Shown: positions 22,180 to 32,647 of the stretch, one piece after another
Position numbering within the stretch: position 1 is the stretch's first letter
Layout: each line of letters opens with the position of its first letter
Source of the DNA: Pseudopyrenochaeta lycopersici
Lineage: Eukaryota; Ascomycota; Dothideomycetes; Pleosporales; Pseudopyrenochaetaceae
Reading direction: 5' to 3'
Assembly (NCBI GenBank): GCA_003313425.1
Contig: NHZP01000017.1
Location: 372,001-436,000 of the forward strand
DNA: 64,000 nt
Notes under the pieces: model-generated
Databases searched by the model: none
What the model saw: the letters and a program-made list of their open reading frames with translations, nothing else
Told to the model about the DNA's origin: nothing
Position numbers and translations under genes: made by a program

Positions 22180-24437
22180 CTTGCTACGTAGTAGGTAACA
22201 TTAGGTTTCTTGCGAAATAGTTATCTCTAACTTTAGTGTCCTACCTTACCTACTTGGAAGCACAGCTATTTGTATCTCCTGCTTATATTAGATTAAGCGC
22301 AACCCTGACTAACGTAGTTTAACAATATTTACTTTTTCCAGAATTACAGATGTAAATACAAGTCAGCTGAGTTATGTTTGACGTACAAGTTGCTAAAGCT
22401 ACTCAATCTATCTTGATTAAACATATTAACAGCTGGGCTGTAGCTTTCCCACGCGTAATAGTGCCCAGCACATTCAGCTGACGAGTCACACATGATAATA
22501 TTTGAGCATCAGTTGACCCTTAGTACTAAGATTACTTGACAGTATTATAATGAGATGATTCGAACAGTGAATTTGATGTTTCACACACGTTGTCTGCAGC
22601 GCCCTTCATGTAACAGTGCTATCTGTTACAGGGTCAGAGTTATTCATTTCTATACCACCTTTTGTTAACCATTAAGTTCGTGTCCTACGTCTGGAGTCTT
22701 GAAACCTTAGGCAAGCGCCATTGATCTGTCTATTTTCCGCATGGAGAGACAACAAGCGTCAATACGAAGAACTTATGATGGAAATAAAAGTTTATCCGCA
22801 GACTGCTAATGACTCAACTTCTCGGGACTGACCACACTGCAGATCGCTACATTTGAAAAAGCTTGTGGTTGGACACTAATGGCTTTGAGGGTCATCAATA
22901 TTGCGCTCTTTGTGAACACAAACTCTCACTACTCGCTTGCTCACCATTACATCTTACAAGGTCATTGCTGGCAATGGCTTCACCATAGTTACACTATGCA
23001 CGTGGATCGCCCTCTAATACGAGAATTTTTGCCAATATACCTCAAGGATTTCTATCAGCAAAGATTCAAAGTTGATGCGTGTTCGGAAGTAAAGCACTGC
23101 CTATTTTGCAGCATTCTGCGGGTAGTCACGCGCCAAAGTCGGGCTCCCGGCTTACAAACCCATGCGCATTGCCATCTCACTTCAAATACCACACCTGAAC
23201 TCGGTAAGTCATTTGGCCTCCCAGATAGACTAACAAGTTAATTATGTGGCCTTGAAGGCTTCTACCTCTTTACTATCTTAGTTGAATGCTCTCATATACT
23301 GTCAGAAATTCCTTAAACAGTACGAAACGATTTTACAAAATACTCACTGCAGCCAAAGAGCATCACCGCCACAATACAACTTGTGAAAACAGGCTGGAAA
23401 ATTCCTTCTATTAGGGTCGGAGTAATTCGGATTACAGCTATTCAGGTGACTATAGTGTAAGGTCATCGGACTTTGTGATAAAAATGGCGCATAAGCAGTG
23501 AGGTCACAGCCAAGACAAAAAGCTTACTGAACAACGCCTATCCAAGTGGGATGCCCAATACAGATTTATGATTGGCATCTAAACAATTCGTAGCTTATTA
23601 TGTAGGTATAGGTCGTAGATTTCCAAAAGCAATTCTCCTGCACCCGATTTCCAGGCGGTTAGTGTAAGCAAGCTGACCGATGAAAGGCCAACACGTGTGG
23701 CCGCCACAACGAATGCTCGTCTCTCGAAAACCAATCCGCTTAATAGACAAAACATAATCAAATTATGTTTATGCGATGTATGAGTCAAGAAGTGGGCCGC
23801 ATGGAGGCGCTCGAGCCTTCCGTGAATGCACATGTCTAAAACTTGGCTCATGCAAGAGACGCTAGCAAAACTACGTTGACTCGTCAATTTTGGAGAACCA
23901 CAACGTAACAGCTCAGCTAAAGGGACTGATTTGATCACAATGTGTACTCAGAATGTCAATATTACTCTCACGAATCAAGCTCATCAGCAAGCTGCGAAGC
24001 TTGTCTACGGCAAGGCGCACGTGCATTGCTTATGATGTCTAAAGTCATAGCCAGGTATGTATGTCAAGGCATATTACCCCCACCCTTTCAGCTTTTATTT
24101 TACCAAATGAGGCAATCGGAGCCTTGCTGATGTCACTCCCTAAACTTCAAACGACACAGCCTGCAATGTGCTCGTGCAGTGCTTTCGCTCAGGGCCTCAT
24201 CCAGGCTCCCAATGCTGAGAAAAGCCTCAGCCCTTGTCTTCCGTACACTCATGTGGCCCCGACCAGATGGGATATGACGTCGAATAGAATTCCAAGCAAA
24301 GTGAGGGCGTCCTGTGCTCTATCATCGTGTACAGTCGTGACATAAAAGGACTCTTTATCTCAGCGAAAGTTTCCTCACCACACTTCTGGCTTTCATTCTA
24401 CACAGCACAAACACTTTATCACTCCTCTTCAATCAAC
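22180..24437. other. Gene-free stretch of normal composition
   Basis: Open frames at 22879-23241 (+), 23579-23938 (-) and 23942-24345 (+) lack recognisable domains, splice-site extensions or codon bias and are judged accidental. The final part is the upstream region of the cupin gene; CT-rich sequence at about 24385-24430 fits its leader. Confidence 0.55.
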
Positions 24438-25283
24438 ATGCACTCCCTCAGCTCCATCTTGGCCCTTCTAGTCACGGCCTCAGTGGCCACTCCTGTGCCG
24501 TCTTTCGAAGCTCGCGAGGCCAACGTTTACAAACGCTTCGATGATACGAACCCACTCTCGAAGCGTGAGATCAATCCAGATACTGTGAATGTTCTCACAG
24601 CGGAGCAGCTCACTGCACAGCGGAACGCGCTTCTGCTCGCGCAGTCTGAGACGGCTCGGGAGGCCATCCTCTTCCCGAATCCTCCTAACGCTGCAAACGA
24701 CACTTTCCAATTTATCAACAACACAGTAACGCCTCCTACTGGCGGTACCATCTTCCTCTCAACAATTAACAATTTCCCGGCCCTGGGCGCCACAGGTCTC
24801 TCGCAAGCTGTTGGCTTCGTCAATCCATGTGGCCTTAACACTCCCCACTGGCACCCGCGAGCCAACGAATTCTTGACCGTCGTTCAAGGCAGTTTGGTTG
24901 GTGCTCTCCTTCTCGAGAATGACTCCGGCTTTGGCAATGTTGTTGGTGGCGCTGAACCTGATGTTGGCCCACTTCAACAGATCAGCACTACACTTTCCAA
25001 CTACACTGGAATGCTCTTTCCCAAGGGTTTGATTCATTGGCAATTCAACCCGGAGTGCGAACCTGCCGTTTTCGTCGCTGGATTCGATATCCCCGACCCG
25101 GGCCGTGTCGAGGCGGCGCGGGGCTTCTTCTCTGGCGAACCCGATGAGCTGCTTGAGGCTAGTACGGGTTACTCTGAGTTCTTGACTCCAGCTCAAATCA
25201 AAGGGCTTAGACCCACCCTCACTAGCTCTTTCACTAGTATTGTTGAGTCTTGTGCCAAGAAGTGCGGCATTCCTTTCGAGTGA
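24438..25283 (+). CDS. Secreted germin/spherulin-like cupin
   Basis: Intronless 281-residue protein. I chose the ATG at 24438 because it begins a clear signal peptide (MHSLSSILALLVTASVATPVPS) preceded by CAATCAACATG; the frame is open further upstream to 24327, but that stretch lies in the leader. A likely pro-region with KR sites (YKR, SKR) follows at about residues 25-45. The cupin 1 domain spans about residues 90-260: motif 1 is G-F-V-N-P-C-G then HWHPRANEF, giving the H-x-H-x4-E metal ligands, and motif 2 carries PKGLIHWQFN with the last ligand histidine. The family includes spherulin 1A of Physarum and plant germins; many fungal members are secreted and have no tested activity. Oxalate oxidase or superoxide dismutase activity is possible but cannot be read from the sequence. 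The gene stands alone between a gene-free stretch and the repeat island. Confidence 0.88.
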   Translation: MHSLSSILALLVTASVATPVPSFEAREANVYKRFDDTNPLSKREINPDTVNVLTAEQLTAQRNALLLAQSETAREAILFPNPPNAANDTFQFINNTVTPPTGGTIFLSTINNFPALGATGLSQAVGFVNPCGLNTPHWHPRANEFLTVVQGSLVGALLLENDSGFGNVVGGAEPDVGPLQQISTTLSNYTGMLFPKGLIHWQFNPECEPAVFVAGFDIPDPGRVEAARGFFSGEPDELLEASTGYSEFLTPAQIKGLRPTLTSSFTSIVESCAKKCGIPFE

Positions 25284-28200
25284 GGGTGAGCCAAGGTATT
25301 GCTTGCTGATCGGGGCTATTTTTGCTCTTGTCAGTTTCATGCTTGGATTGGTTGGATTGATTTTTTCGGTTGAATGTTCTCTCGAGTCAATGGGATCGTT
25401 GTTTCAATTCTTATGGGAAGATGTGGCGCCTTCGACAACATGACCACCAATGATTCAAACTAGGTCTGCTGGCGTACCAGCATCTTCGTTTATTAAATTT
25501 TTAGAATAGCGGTTGCGGTGGTTTATGAATAAATGAGTCTTCTATATCCAATTAGCCAAGATGAATTAAATCGTGGAGACTTAATATAACAAAAGGAATT
25601 GCTGCTGAAAATAGTGTTTGAATGTATTCGCCTAGAGATGTGATAGCCACAGCTGTCTATATAGAAACAGGCTCGGAAGCTGTATTTACGAGCTGAAGAG
25701 TCGTGGTGGGGTTGGTATCAGGCTTGTGACGCCGTCTTGCATCTTCAAACGCTTACAGTATCCTATTATCTTTACTTGATTTAACCCGTGTGCACAACAA
25801 TTCAAATCAGTAGTGCCTTCAATATTATATGAGCTCAAATTCAGGAACGCCATGCACGCTCGACTTCAAGGGATTCGGACTTCTTCTGCGGCCAGGTACA
25901 ACGACGCTCTAGTCCCGTCAATTGTATGCGGGGAACCAGTCGTCGAGCCTTCACTCGGGCATGCGGCATGGCATTTTCGAAATTTCCCTCCAGATACTAC
26001 GTTCAGTCTTGAAACCAGCAGTCGGACTTTAGTCTACATTGTGTTGTTAGCGCGTAGACTTGAAACATCCCAAAGCCAGGATATCCCAATCATAAGCTAC
26101 CCACAAGTTAAACTCAGGAATTCAAATGATTATCGCAAACGCATTGCTTACGATTCATGACTATGTAAAAGCAGATCAATCTCAAAATGTCGAAACATTA
26201 GATTTGAAGGCGGGATGGGTTGTGACTGGCTTTCGGGTATGCGGATTGTGTCAGTTACCATTTGCTTGTTTATCAACATAAAGTCCTTTTCTTTAACTCT
26301 AGTCAACATTTTGAATTAACGTTGCAAGTGTATTTATTGATACCCTTCCACCTCTCAAGACCGCTCAGTAATGCCTAAAACTTCGCTGTACACTGTTGGA
26401 CTAATTCAATACTGGCCAGGCCTGGCAGCAAAACGCATGACAAGGATTGCTCTGACGAGTATCCGACAAATGCCCCAACAGCTCCTGCCAGATCTGCGAA
26501 CTCATCCTATTCATGCAGTCAAGGCTTGAAACTTGTTTGGAACCATTTTTAGAGATCGGTCAATGTTTCCGGTATGCCCTTCGGCCCATATGTTAAATAT
26601 TGAGGAGTCAGTACTGAAATGTGTTCGCTTGCGTTATCACTGCTTTCTGGAAGTTGGATGTCTGGGTTCTCATACCTTGGCCATAAAGACTCAGATAATA
26701 TGTTTTCCACAGACAGAGGTCTCGAAGTACCGGTAGACTTGCATACTTAGCTTCGGCAAAGTTAGCGCCGTGGCACGTAACTGTCACTCATCTGAAACCC
26801 GGATAACGTCTGACCAAACATCATCCACTTCATTCAAGTACTATGTATTGTCTAAATAAAAGATATGATCAAGAATCGTAGAATAATTTAGGATGTGAAC
26901 AGTTTTTGGAGCCACATATTAAATTCTACCCTGCCGGCGTGCGAGATTCAGATCGGAAGTGTGCAAAAGTTGCGCAGACACCACGAGACTTATGCAAAGT
27001 TGAGCGAAAAGGAAATCGTGCTTAGTTTAATCGCTTGATTTCTAGCGCTTTACTGATGGCGAGGGCTGTCAGACACTCTCATTATCACTGGAGCATCGCT
27101 CTACGACAGCATTAGGCTTAAGTTGGGGATGATCACTATACAGGGAGATTCCACCAGGTAGTCTTGGGACTGTTAACATATAATAAAGATTGTATCGACC
27201 AGGGAAGCTTGAAAGAAAGCATGCATAGATTATGCAAAAGGGCGATACCAACAATGCAGCCCAAAGGACACAAGCGGCAGGAAGCAACCCAAATCGCATC
27301 TTACACGTATACTTCTGGATTCCAAATTCATGACGAGATATGCAAAACGCAGTTTTTGCAAATTTGTTGTCAGTTTCGACACTTTGCAGATTAGAAGAAA
27401 TCTAGGATCTAAGGGGCCGGCTTAGAAGCAAATGCTGTTGGGATTAACCCTAACCCTCTAAAAACGGCTGATCCTTTTACACTGCCAAGGCTTCTTCGTA
27501 TGCGGAGATTGTTTACATATAAGTGTGCAACGATGTAAGACTTCATAAGGGCTATGTCAAAGCTAAGGAAGGCTACACAATGACCAGAAAAATGGGTCCC
27601 TTCAGGCCTTATCTGGAATCCTTCGTGCTAGCGAGATTTCGGAGAACAATGGAATGAGCCGTGAGATATACGGTTATGCGTACACCAGATACCAATTTCA
27701 AGCAAATAAATGCATACAAAGATGTAATCGGTGCGCCGATATCTATTGCGGAGAGCCAGTCCACCATATCTGGGGTGTTCCTTTCCGCCATGGATCCCCC
27801 TCCCGATGGGCCCAGGCCTCACTCTAGACGGCATAATAGGCCAAATCCGCATCATTCAGATGTCATAGTCAACCTTGACGTTAGTGACAGGACTTTCCTA
27901 GTTGGTGCTGTCTTTGATCTGCAGGGCGGATAGACAATGGCACCATGCTCCCCGTTTGAGAGAGTAACTTGTCCTTGGGTATGCCTGCTGGGCCATCGCT
28001 AGACTGACAGTGGAAATTGAGAGATTTAATTCACAATCCTGGGTATATTCGCCTTGTGACAAGCACTGGCACAATGCCTTATATTGAAATTTGAGACGCC
28101 TAATCTGAGTCTCATGATCTCATGCTTAGCATGACGACATACAGTCCTGTGCTAAGCATGCGAGCAGCATATTCATCGTTGGAAAAATACCAAAGGACAA

Positions 28201-29000
28201 AATGAAACACCGTATTTGCAGCTGGCGATGTGGATTAATCTGAGGGGGCTTATGCTGGGAACAGTGACCCTCAACAGCATGGTGATTGCGACATAGAACG
28301 ACATCCACGATCCCGTCTACGACTGGAGAGAGTGTGTGTCTTCAGTTGGTAGCAGCAAGTTAGAGGAGCTCCTTCGCATCTAAGAATAGTAAATTAATCG
28401 TAGGAACTCAGCATCACTATGGACGGTGGTTAGTCATACACAAAGTTCGAGTAACCCACAAGCTCCTATACTATCTGAACTATCAAACGTAAGCCCGGCT
28501 TAGTCGAATCTCATACATGAACAACAGAAATGTTAGTATTGGTGGCGAGAGTCGTAACTTGATATTCGTGTTTGGGAGCTTTTCTTAATCCTTCACGTCA
28601 TGGTGAAAAGGCGGCGTCGTCACAAACTACGCAGTCAGCAAGCTCCGGTAGCGGCCCGGGCCGACGCGATGCAGGATACGAGCTACCAGTCGTGCGTGGT
28701 GCTACTTAGCGTAGGCTTATGTTGTAGCTGCAGCGCTTCGATGGGCTGCAGTAAATGGTTCCGCCTATACTCGCGCGTTCCTACGTTTGAACAGGTTCAC
28801 ACAGCAGGGAGCAAGCACCTCTAATAGTTGAACAACTGGGCAGTAAAGAAGTCAAGGTATTACGATTATTCGCTAATCTCTAGCAATCACACAAACCTAT
28901 AGCTAATCATAGCATGTGAGCTATGCCTCTAACCTTCATTCATACATGACGATTCTAACCCTCACGAAACTCCAGGAACAATGCAAATACGACCTTCATC
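25284..29000. other. 3.7-kb gene-poor region
   Basis: Base composition is normal, but no frame has family motifs. Short frames at 25813-26160, 27661-27933 and 28600-28824 look accidental. A perfect 11-bp inverted repeat (CATGCTTAGCA at 28121-28131 and its complement at 28150-28160) could form a hairpin. A lone CTAACCCTAACCCT at about 27447 is too short to be telomeric. The stretch before 25500 is the 3' flank of the cupin gene. Confidence 0.55.
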
Positions 29001-31082
29001 TTACAATCTCAGCCGCCCCTCCTCTGGCCTTCCGCCAAACAAACTCATGAAACCGCTCCCTCTATCCGTCTCGGCCCTCTCTGCAGCTCTCCTCCTTGGT
29101 GCGGATTCAATTTCTTCATCGCCGCCGAGCCATTGTGGCCTTCTGATCGTAAAGTCATTGGTGTCGAATGTATTCTTTACTCTTGCTGCAAAATTTTCAA
29201 AGAAGTTGCCTGTATCTTCGTCGTCGTCTTCAAGGACTGGTCGACGGCGCTCAGGGCGTGTTCGAGGGCGGGACGCGCTGGCTTCGCTATTCGATGCTGT
29301 CGCAGCGGTAGATGCTGATGGGGTTGGAGTATCCGTGTACCGTTCATTTGGCGGAGAGGAGGTTCGTTGCGCAAGACCTAGTACATTTCCACTAGCACCC
29401 TGGATCTCCCGCTCAATAAGCGCTCTCCCCTCGCGCCATGAACCTGTTCCAGCGTAGGCACCTTGCTCATCTTCTTCGTCGTCTTCCAACAGATCACCGA
29501 AGCCGCAGATATTTCGCACCTTTTTGTACAGCCCAAAGGCTGTGGCGAAGACTGGTACAAGGATGAAGATGGGGAAGAAAGCCGAGAAACCCTCACCCAG
29601 GGGTGTCAGAACGATTAGACGACCAAGGAATTTGTAGAACATTGTATCTTTCCAGACATTCTTATCGGTCATGGTAAGGAAATTGTAACTCAGCGGAACT
29701 GTCAATTTCGCAACCTGGAGGCCATACCACGTGGCAGACTCTTGGTACGTATTTCTTCTCACGAGAGCCCTGTTGCCCCAAATCTTTACCTCAGTGAGGC
29801 TGTAGAAGGCGCAAACACACATGTAGCACAGCCAAGCGGCAGCAATGATTTGGCTGTTGAAGCCAATGGAAGATCGGCCAGTGTCGTGTCGATGCACAAC
29901 AGTCCATCCGATGATGGAAAGTTTCGGGCCGCCAAAGTCTTGTGCCTCACGGACGCATTCGGACCATACTATGGAGATGGAGGCGAGGACTGTAATGGCC
30001 CATGTTAGGTAGGTGAGGGCAGGGATGACGTGGACGTGAAGCTCGTAGCGCATGTATGGTGTCAGAAGACTGATGCGGTCTAGCCAGTTCCGTGACGGAT
30101 GGAAGGAGGATGTCTTGAACTCGAGGCGTTTGCTGGCTTTGGAGTCGAGGATGGCTTGCGTCCGGACGGCCTTGCGCACGATATGGTCCCATTCCATCTC
30201 AAAGCGGGTCTTTGCGTGTCGCGCCCTCTTCAGCTTCCTCGTGAGATCTGCCAGATATCGTTCGGTGATGACAGGCGGTACTGTGGTTGCATTGGCGCCC
30301 CGCACAACGCCGGCCCTGTTCTCTGGCAAGCTGCTCTTCTCTGCCAATTCGTCGATCCACTCTTGGAAGTCTCTCGCAGTCCCGTTCTTTCTTTGTTTGA
30401 GCTGCACGACCTGGTGCTCGTACTGGTCCAGCTTCTCCAGCGCCTCAGTCAACTTATCGTGGACCTTGGGCGCCTGGCTCTGTATGCGCTTCAAGCGTTC
30501 ACTGACGCTGGCGTAGCGGAACAGGCTCCTGGGGAACGCCACCAGCCCATGGCCCATGAGGTAGATGCCCAGAATCAGACCCCAGGTGTAGGCCAGGGCC
30601 ATGACCAGGCTCTTGAAAGTGTCCATCTGGAAGCCATTCCACCAGATCAGGTATATGGAGCCGACGATGCTGCAGCCCAGCACGATGAGCCAGTAGCGGC
30701 CATTGCTCCTGAGGGCATACATGAGCCTACTCTTGGGCTCCCGGTACCCGCTGTCGCAATACTCGCCCAACATGGGCAGCATCGCCCACGTGAGCGCAAA
30801 GGTGAGCCAGTAGATGATGCGCCATGACTTGTAGACGACGGTGTCGCTGAGCCAGATTCCCCGGGGGCCGGCCGTGTCTGTGCCAGCGCTGCTCGCGAGG
30901 TCGATGGGGAGGAGCACCACGATGCTGGCCGGCAGCGCGATGGCGAGGAAGACGGGGACGGAGACGTATGCGGGTGTCGCGCGGAGGGGCAGGTAGTAGC
31001 GCAGGCAGACGAGCACGATGGCGCCGATGGTAAGCAGGGAGAGGACGAAGAAGGCGGTTGAGCCCGCGGCAGAGGACGTCAT
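29001..31082 (-). CDS. LMBR1-family multi-pass membrane protein (LMBRD2-like)
   Basis: Single-exon gene for 693 residues, starting at the ATG 31080-31082 and ending at TAA 29001-29003. An N-terminal group of membrane segments (about residues 8-30, 40-60, 88-105, 130-150, 158-180) is followed by a long cytosolic coiled-coil-rich stretch (about 190-330, with KVHDKLTEALEKLDQYEHQVVQLKQRK). A second membrane group (about 355-380, 420-440, 460-480, 500-525) and an acidic/Ser-rich disordered tail (DDEEDEQG, then DDDEDTGNFFENF) complete the LMBR1 layout. Animal LMBRD2 is linked to GPCR signalling, but the role of the fungal homologues is unclear. It is transcribed divergently from the glutaredoxin gene across 772 bp. 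The length fits fungal members. Confidence 0.88.
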   Translation of the reverse strand: MTSSAAGSTAFFVLSLLTIGAIVLVCLRYYLPLRATPAYVSVPVFLAIALPASIVVLLPIDLASSAGTDTAGPRGIWLSDTVVYKSWRIIYWLTFALTWAMLPMLGEYCDSGYREPKSRLMYALRSNGRYWLIVLGCSIVGSIYLIWWNGFQMDTFKSLVMALAYTWGLILGIYLMGHGLVAFPRSLFRYASVSERLKRIQSQAPKVHDKLTEALEKLDQYEHQVVQLKQRKNGTARDFQEWIDELAEKSSLPENRAGVVRGANATTVPPVITERYLADLTRKLKRARHAKTRFEMEWDHIVRKAVRTQAILDSKASKRLEFKTSSFHPSRNWLDRISLLTPYMRYELHVHVIPALTYLTWAITVLASISIVWSECVREAQDFGGPKLSIIGWTVVHRHDTGRSSIGFNSQIIAAAWLCYMCVCAFYSLTEVKIWGNRALVRRNTYQESATWYGLQVAKLTVPLSYNFLTMTDKNVWKDTMFYKFLGRLIVLTPLGEGFSAFFPIFILVPVFATAFGLYKKVRNICGFGDLLEDDEEDEQGAYAGTGSWREGRALIEREIQGASGNVLGLAQRTSSPPNERYTDTPTPSASTAATASNSEASASRPRTRPERRRPVLEDDDEDTGNFFENFAARVKNTFDTNDFTIRRPQWLGGDEEIESAPRRRAAERAETDRGSGFMSLFGGRPEEGRLRL

Positions 31083-31854
31083 GGTGGTGAAGGGTTGGCG
31101 TGCATGTATCGGTCCTTTCCTGCACGGATCGAGAGGTCGTGGAAGGCTTGTAAGAATCGGTGCCTGGAGGGCAAGAACAATGGTAGAGAGCGGCCGGGGC
31201 GGAGGTGGTGGAACGCTCGCTCTCGGAATCGGAAAGGCACGCGCGCCGATGCTATGTCGTGTTTATCATGTCGTGAATATCTGCCCTCTTCCAGCACTGC
31301 TTCAGATTGCCAGGCCCGCTCGTTTCGAATGCTTTGGCGCTCAATGTTTGTCTTGCGGAAATTCGTCCGGCTCGGGGCCGTGAGCTTAGCATCAGCCGCA
31401 TGCTTTCGTCATGCCCCAGGCCACCATGAATTACCCCTGTTTTGCAATCCACCTCATGCTTCCGTAATCGCCGGCCGAGATCCCTCAACGCTAAAAAGGT
31501 GTGTTGACGGCCCTTCACGAGCGATTGCATCATCTGCCGACTTCTCATGCTTGCTGCGGGGCGCGCATACTGACTTGACTAATCACGACGTCTCTACGTA
31601 CTTGTATTCCAAATTGTAACTTGCAATTCCAACATCCTCATCCTCTGCTCCAAATTACCAATTCTCCAGTAAGTTGACCTCGGCCGACCCTCGGCACAGC
31701 ATTCAGATATATAGCTACATCTTCACGCTGCGTACAAAACTCCAGCACTTACATCTGCCCCTCTTCCAGTCTCCCAAACCTACGGCCACGGCCCCAAATC
31801 GCCACCATATCTTTCCTCACGCGCTTCTTCAGCCGCGCCCCCAGCCCAGGCACC
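31083..31854. promoter_or_regulatory. Shared divergent promoter region of the LMBR1 and glutaredoxin genes
   Basis: 772 bp between two divergent start codons. Frames in it are accidental. The last 150 bp before the glutaredoxin ATG are CT-rich (for example 31750-31850), typical of fungal leaders. No specific operator was identified. Confidence 0.5.
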
Positions 31855-32231
31855 ATGTCCGCCACCAAGACCAAGGTCCAGTCCATCATCGACGAGAACC
31901 CCGTCGCCGTCTTCTCCAAGTCATACTGCCCTTACTGCCGTGCGGCGAAGCAGCTCCTCAGCGAGAGCGGCGCAAAGTTCTATGCTATTGAATTGGACCA
32001 GGTTGGTACGTACATCCCTACTCCTTTACAGTAACCGCACCAAGGAACCAAAACTAACCCTTCAATCTGATAGATGACGGATCAGCCATCCAATCCACAC
32101 TCGGCGAAATGACCGGCCAGACGACCGTCCCCAACATTTTTATCGCCCAGAAACATATTGGTGGAAACTCAGACCTACAGTCCAAGAAGAGCCAGCTACC
32201 CAACCTGCTCAAAGATGCCGGTGCTCTCTAA
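31855..32231 (+). CDS. Dithiol glutaredoxin (CPYC type)
   Basis: Two exons, 31855-32005 and 32074-32231, joined over a 68-nt intron (GTACGT...CTGATAG), give 102 residues. The start context is CCAGGCACCATGTCC. The active site CPYC is at residues 25-28, with the cis-proline loop TVPNIF and the glutathione-binding GG-N-SDL further on. This is the standard thioredoxin-fold glutaredoxin of about 100 residues, which uses glutathione to reduce disulfides and mixed disulfides in the cytosol. No mitochondrial leader is visible. Equivalent to yeast Grx1/Grx2, without evidence for which. Confidence 0.95.
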
Positions 32232-32647
32232 GAATAACAGTGTCTTGAAGAAACGGAGCTTAAACATGCTCCGGCAAAGGTACTCGGCTAGATAGCTAAT
32301 CGATGCCAACTTCAACACGTCCATGTTGCAAATGTGTAATTGTCTTTACCTCACATGACCAAGTGACGCTTGATAACGCCCAACAATGCATTGCAAACAT
32401 AACGCATCATGAATCTAACAGGGTAATCTTGTTGGCTATGTTTGGTGTCGCCCAGCTACCTTTCACACGGGCTTTTCTCCCCCTCGCTCCTAGTTTCACG
32501 ACAATGCTCAACCCCTCCCAACTGACCAAAGTCCTTGGCATTGCTCTTCTCCCCCTGCGATCTATCCATTTCATAACCCATGCGCAAATGCTTATCATGA
32601 CTTCATTCCACCCCAATGACCCGAGTACTTGGATGCACCAAAACTTC
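32232..32647. other. Convergent 3' intergenic region
   Basis: 416 bp between the stop codons of the glutaredoxin (+) and PP2A-A (-) genes. It holds the 3' UTRs of both. The plus-strand frame 32303-32839 is antisense to the PP2A gene and judged accidental. Confidence 0.6.

Noticed and set aside
22879..23241. 120-codon plus-strand frame near the island edge
   Set aside because: No recognisable domain, no homology-like blocks, and no splice extension that improves it.
23579..23938. 119-codon minus-strand frame
   Set aside because: Composition and residue order look random; no family motif.
24759..25340. 193-codon minus-strand frame opposite the cupin gene
   Set aside because: Shadow of the cupin coding sequence; the plus-strand protein has clear motifs.
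27440..27460. CTAACCCTAACCCT, telomere-like
   Set aside because: Only about two repeat units, so chance is sufficient.
30099..30827. 242-codon plus-strand frame within the LMBR1 gene
   Set aside because: Antisense shadow of a strongly recognisable membrane protein.
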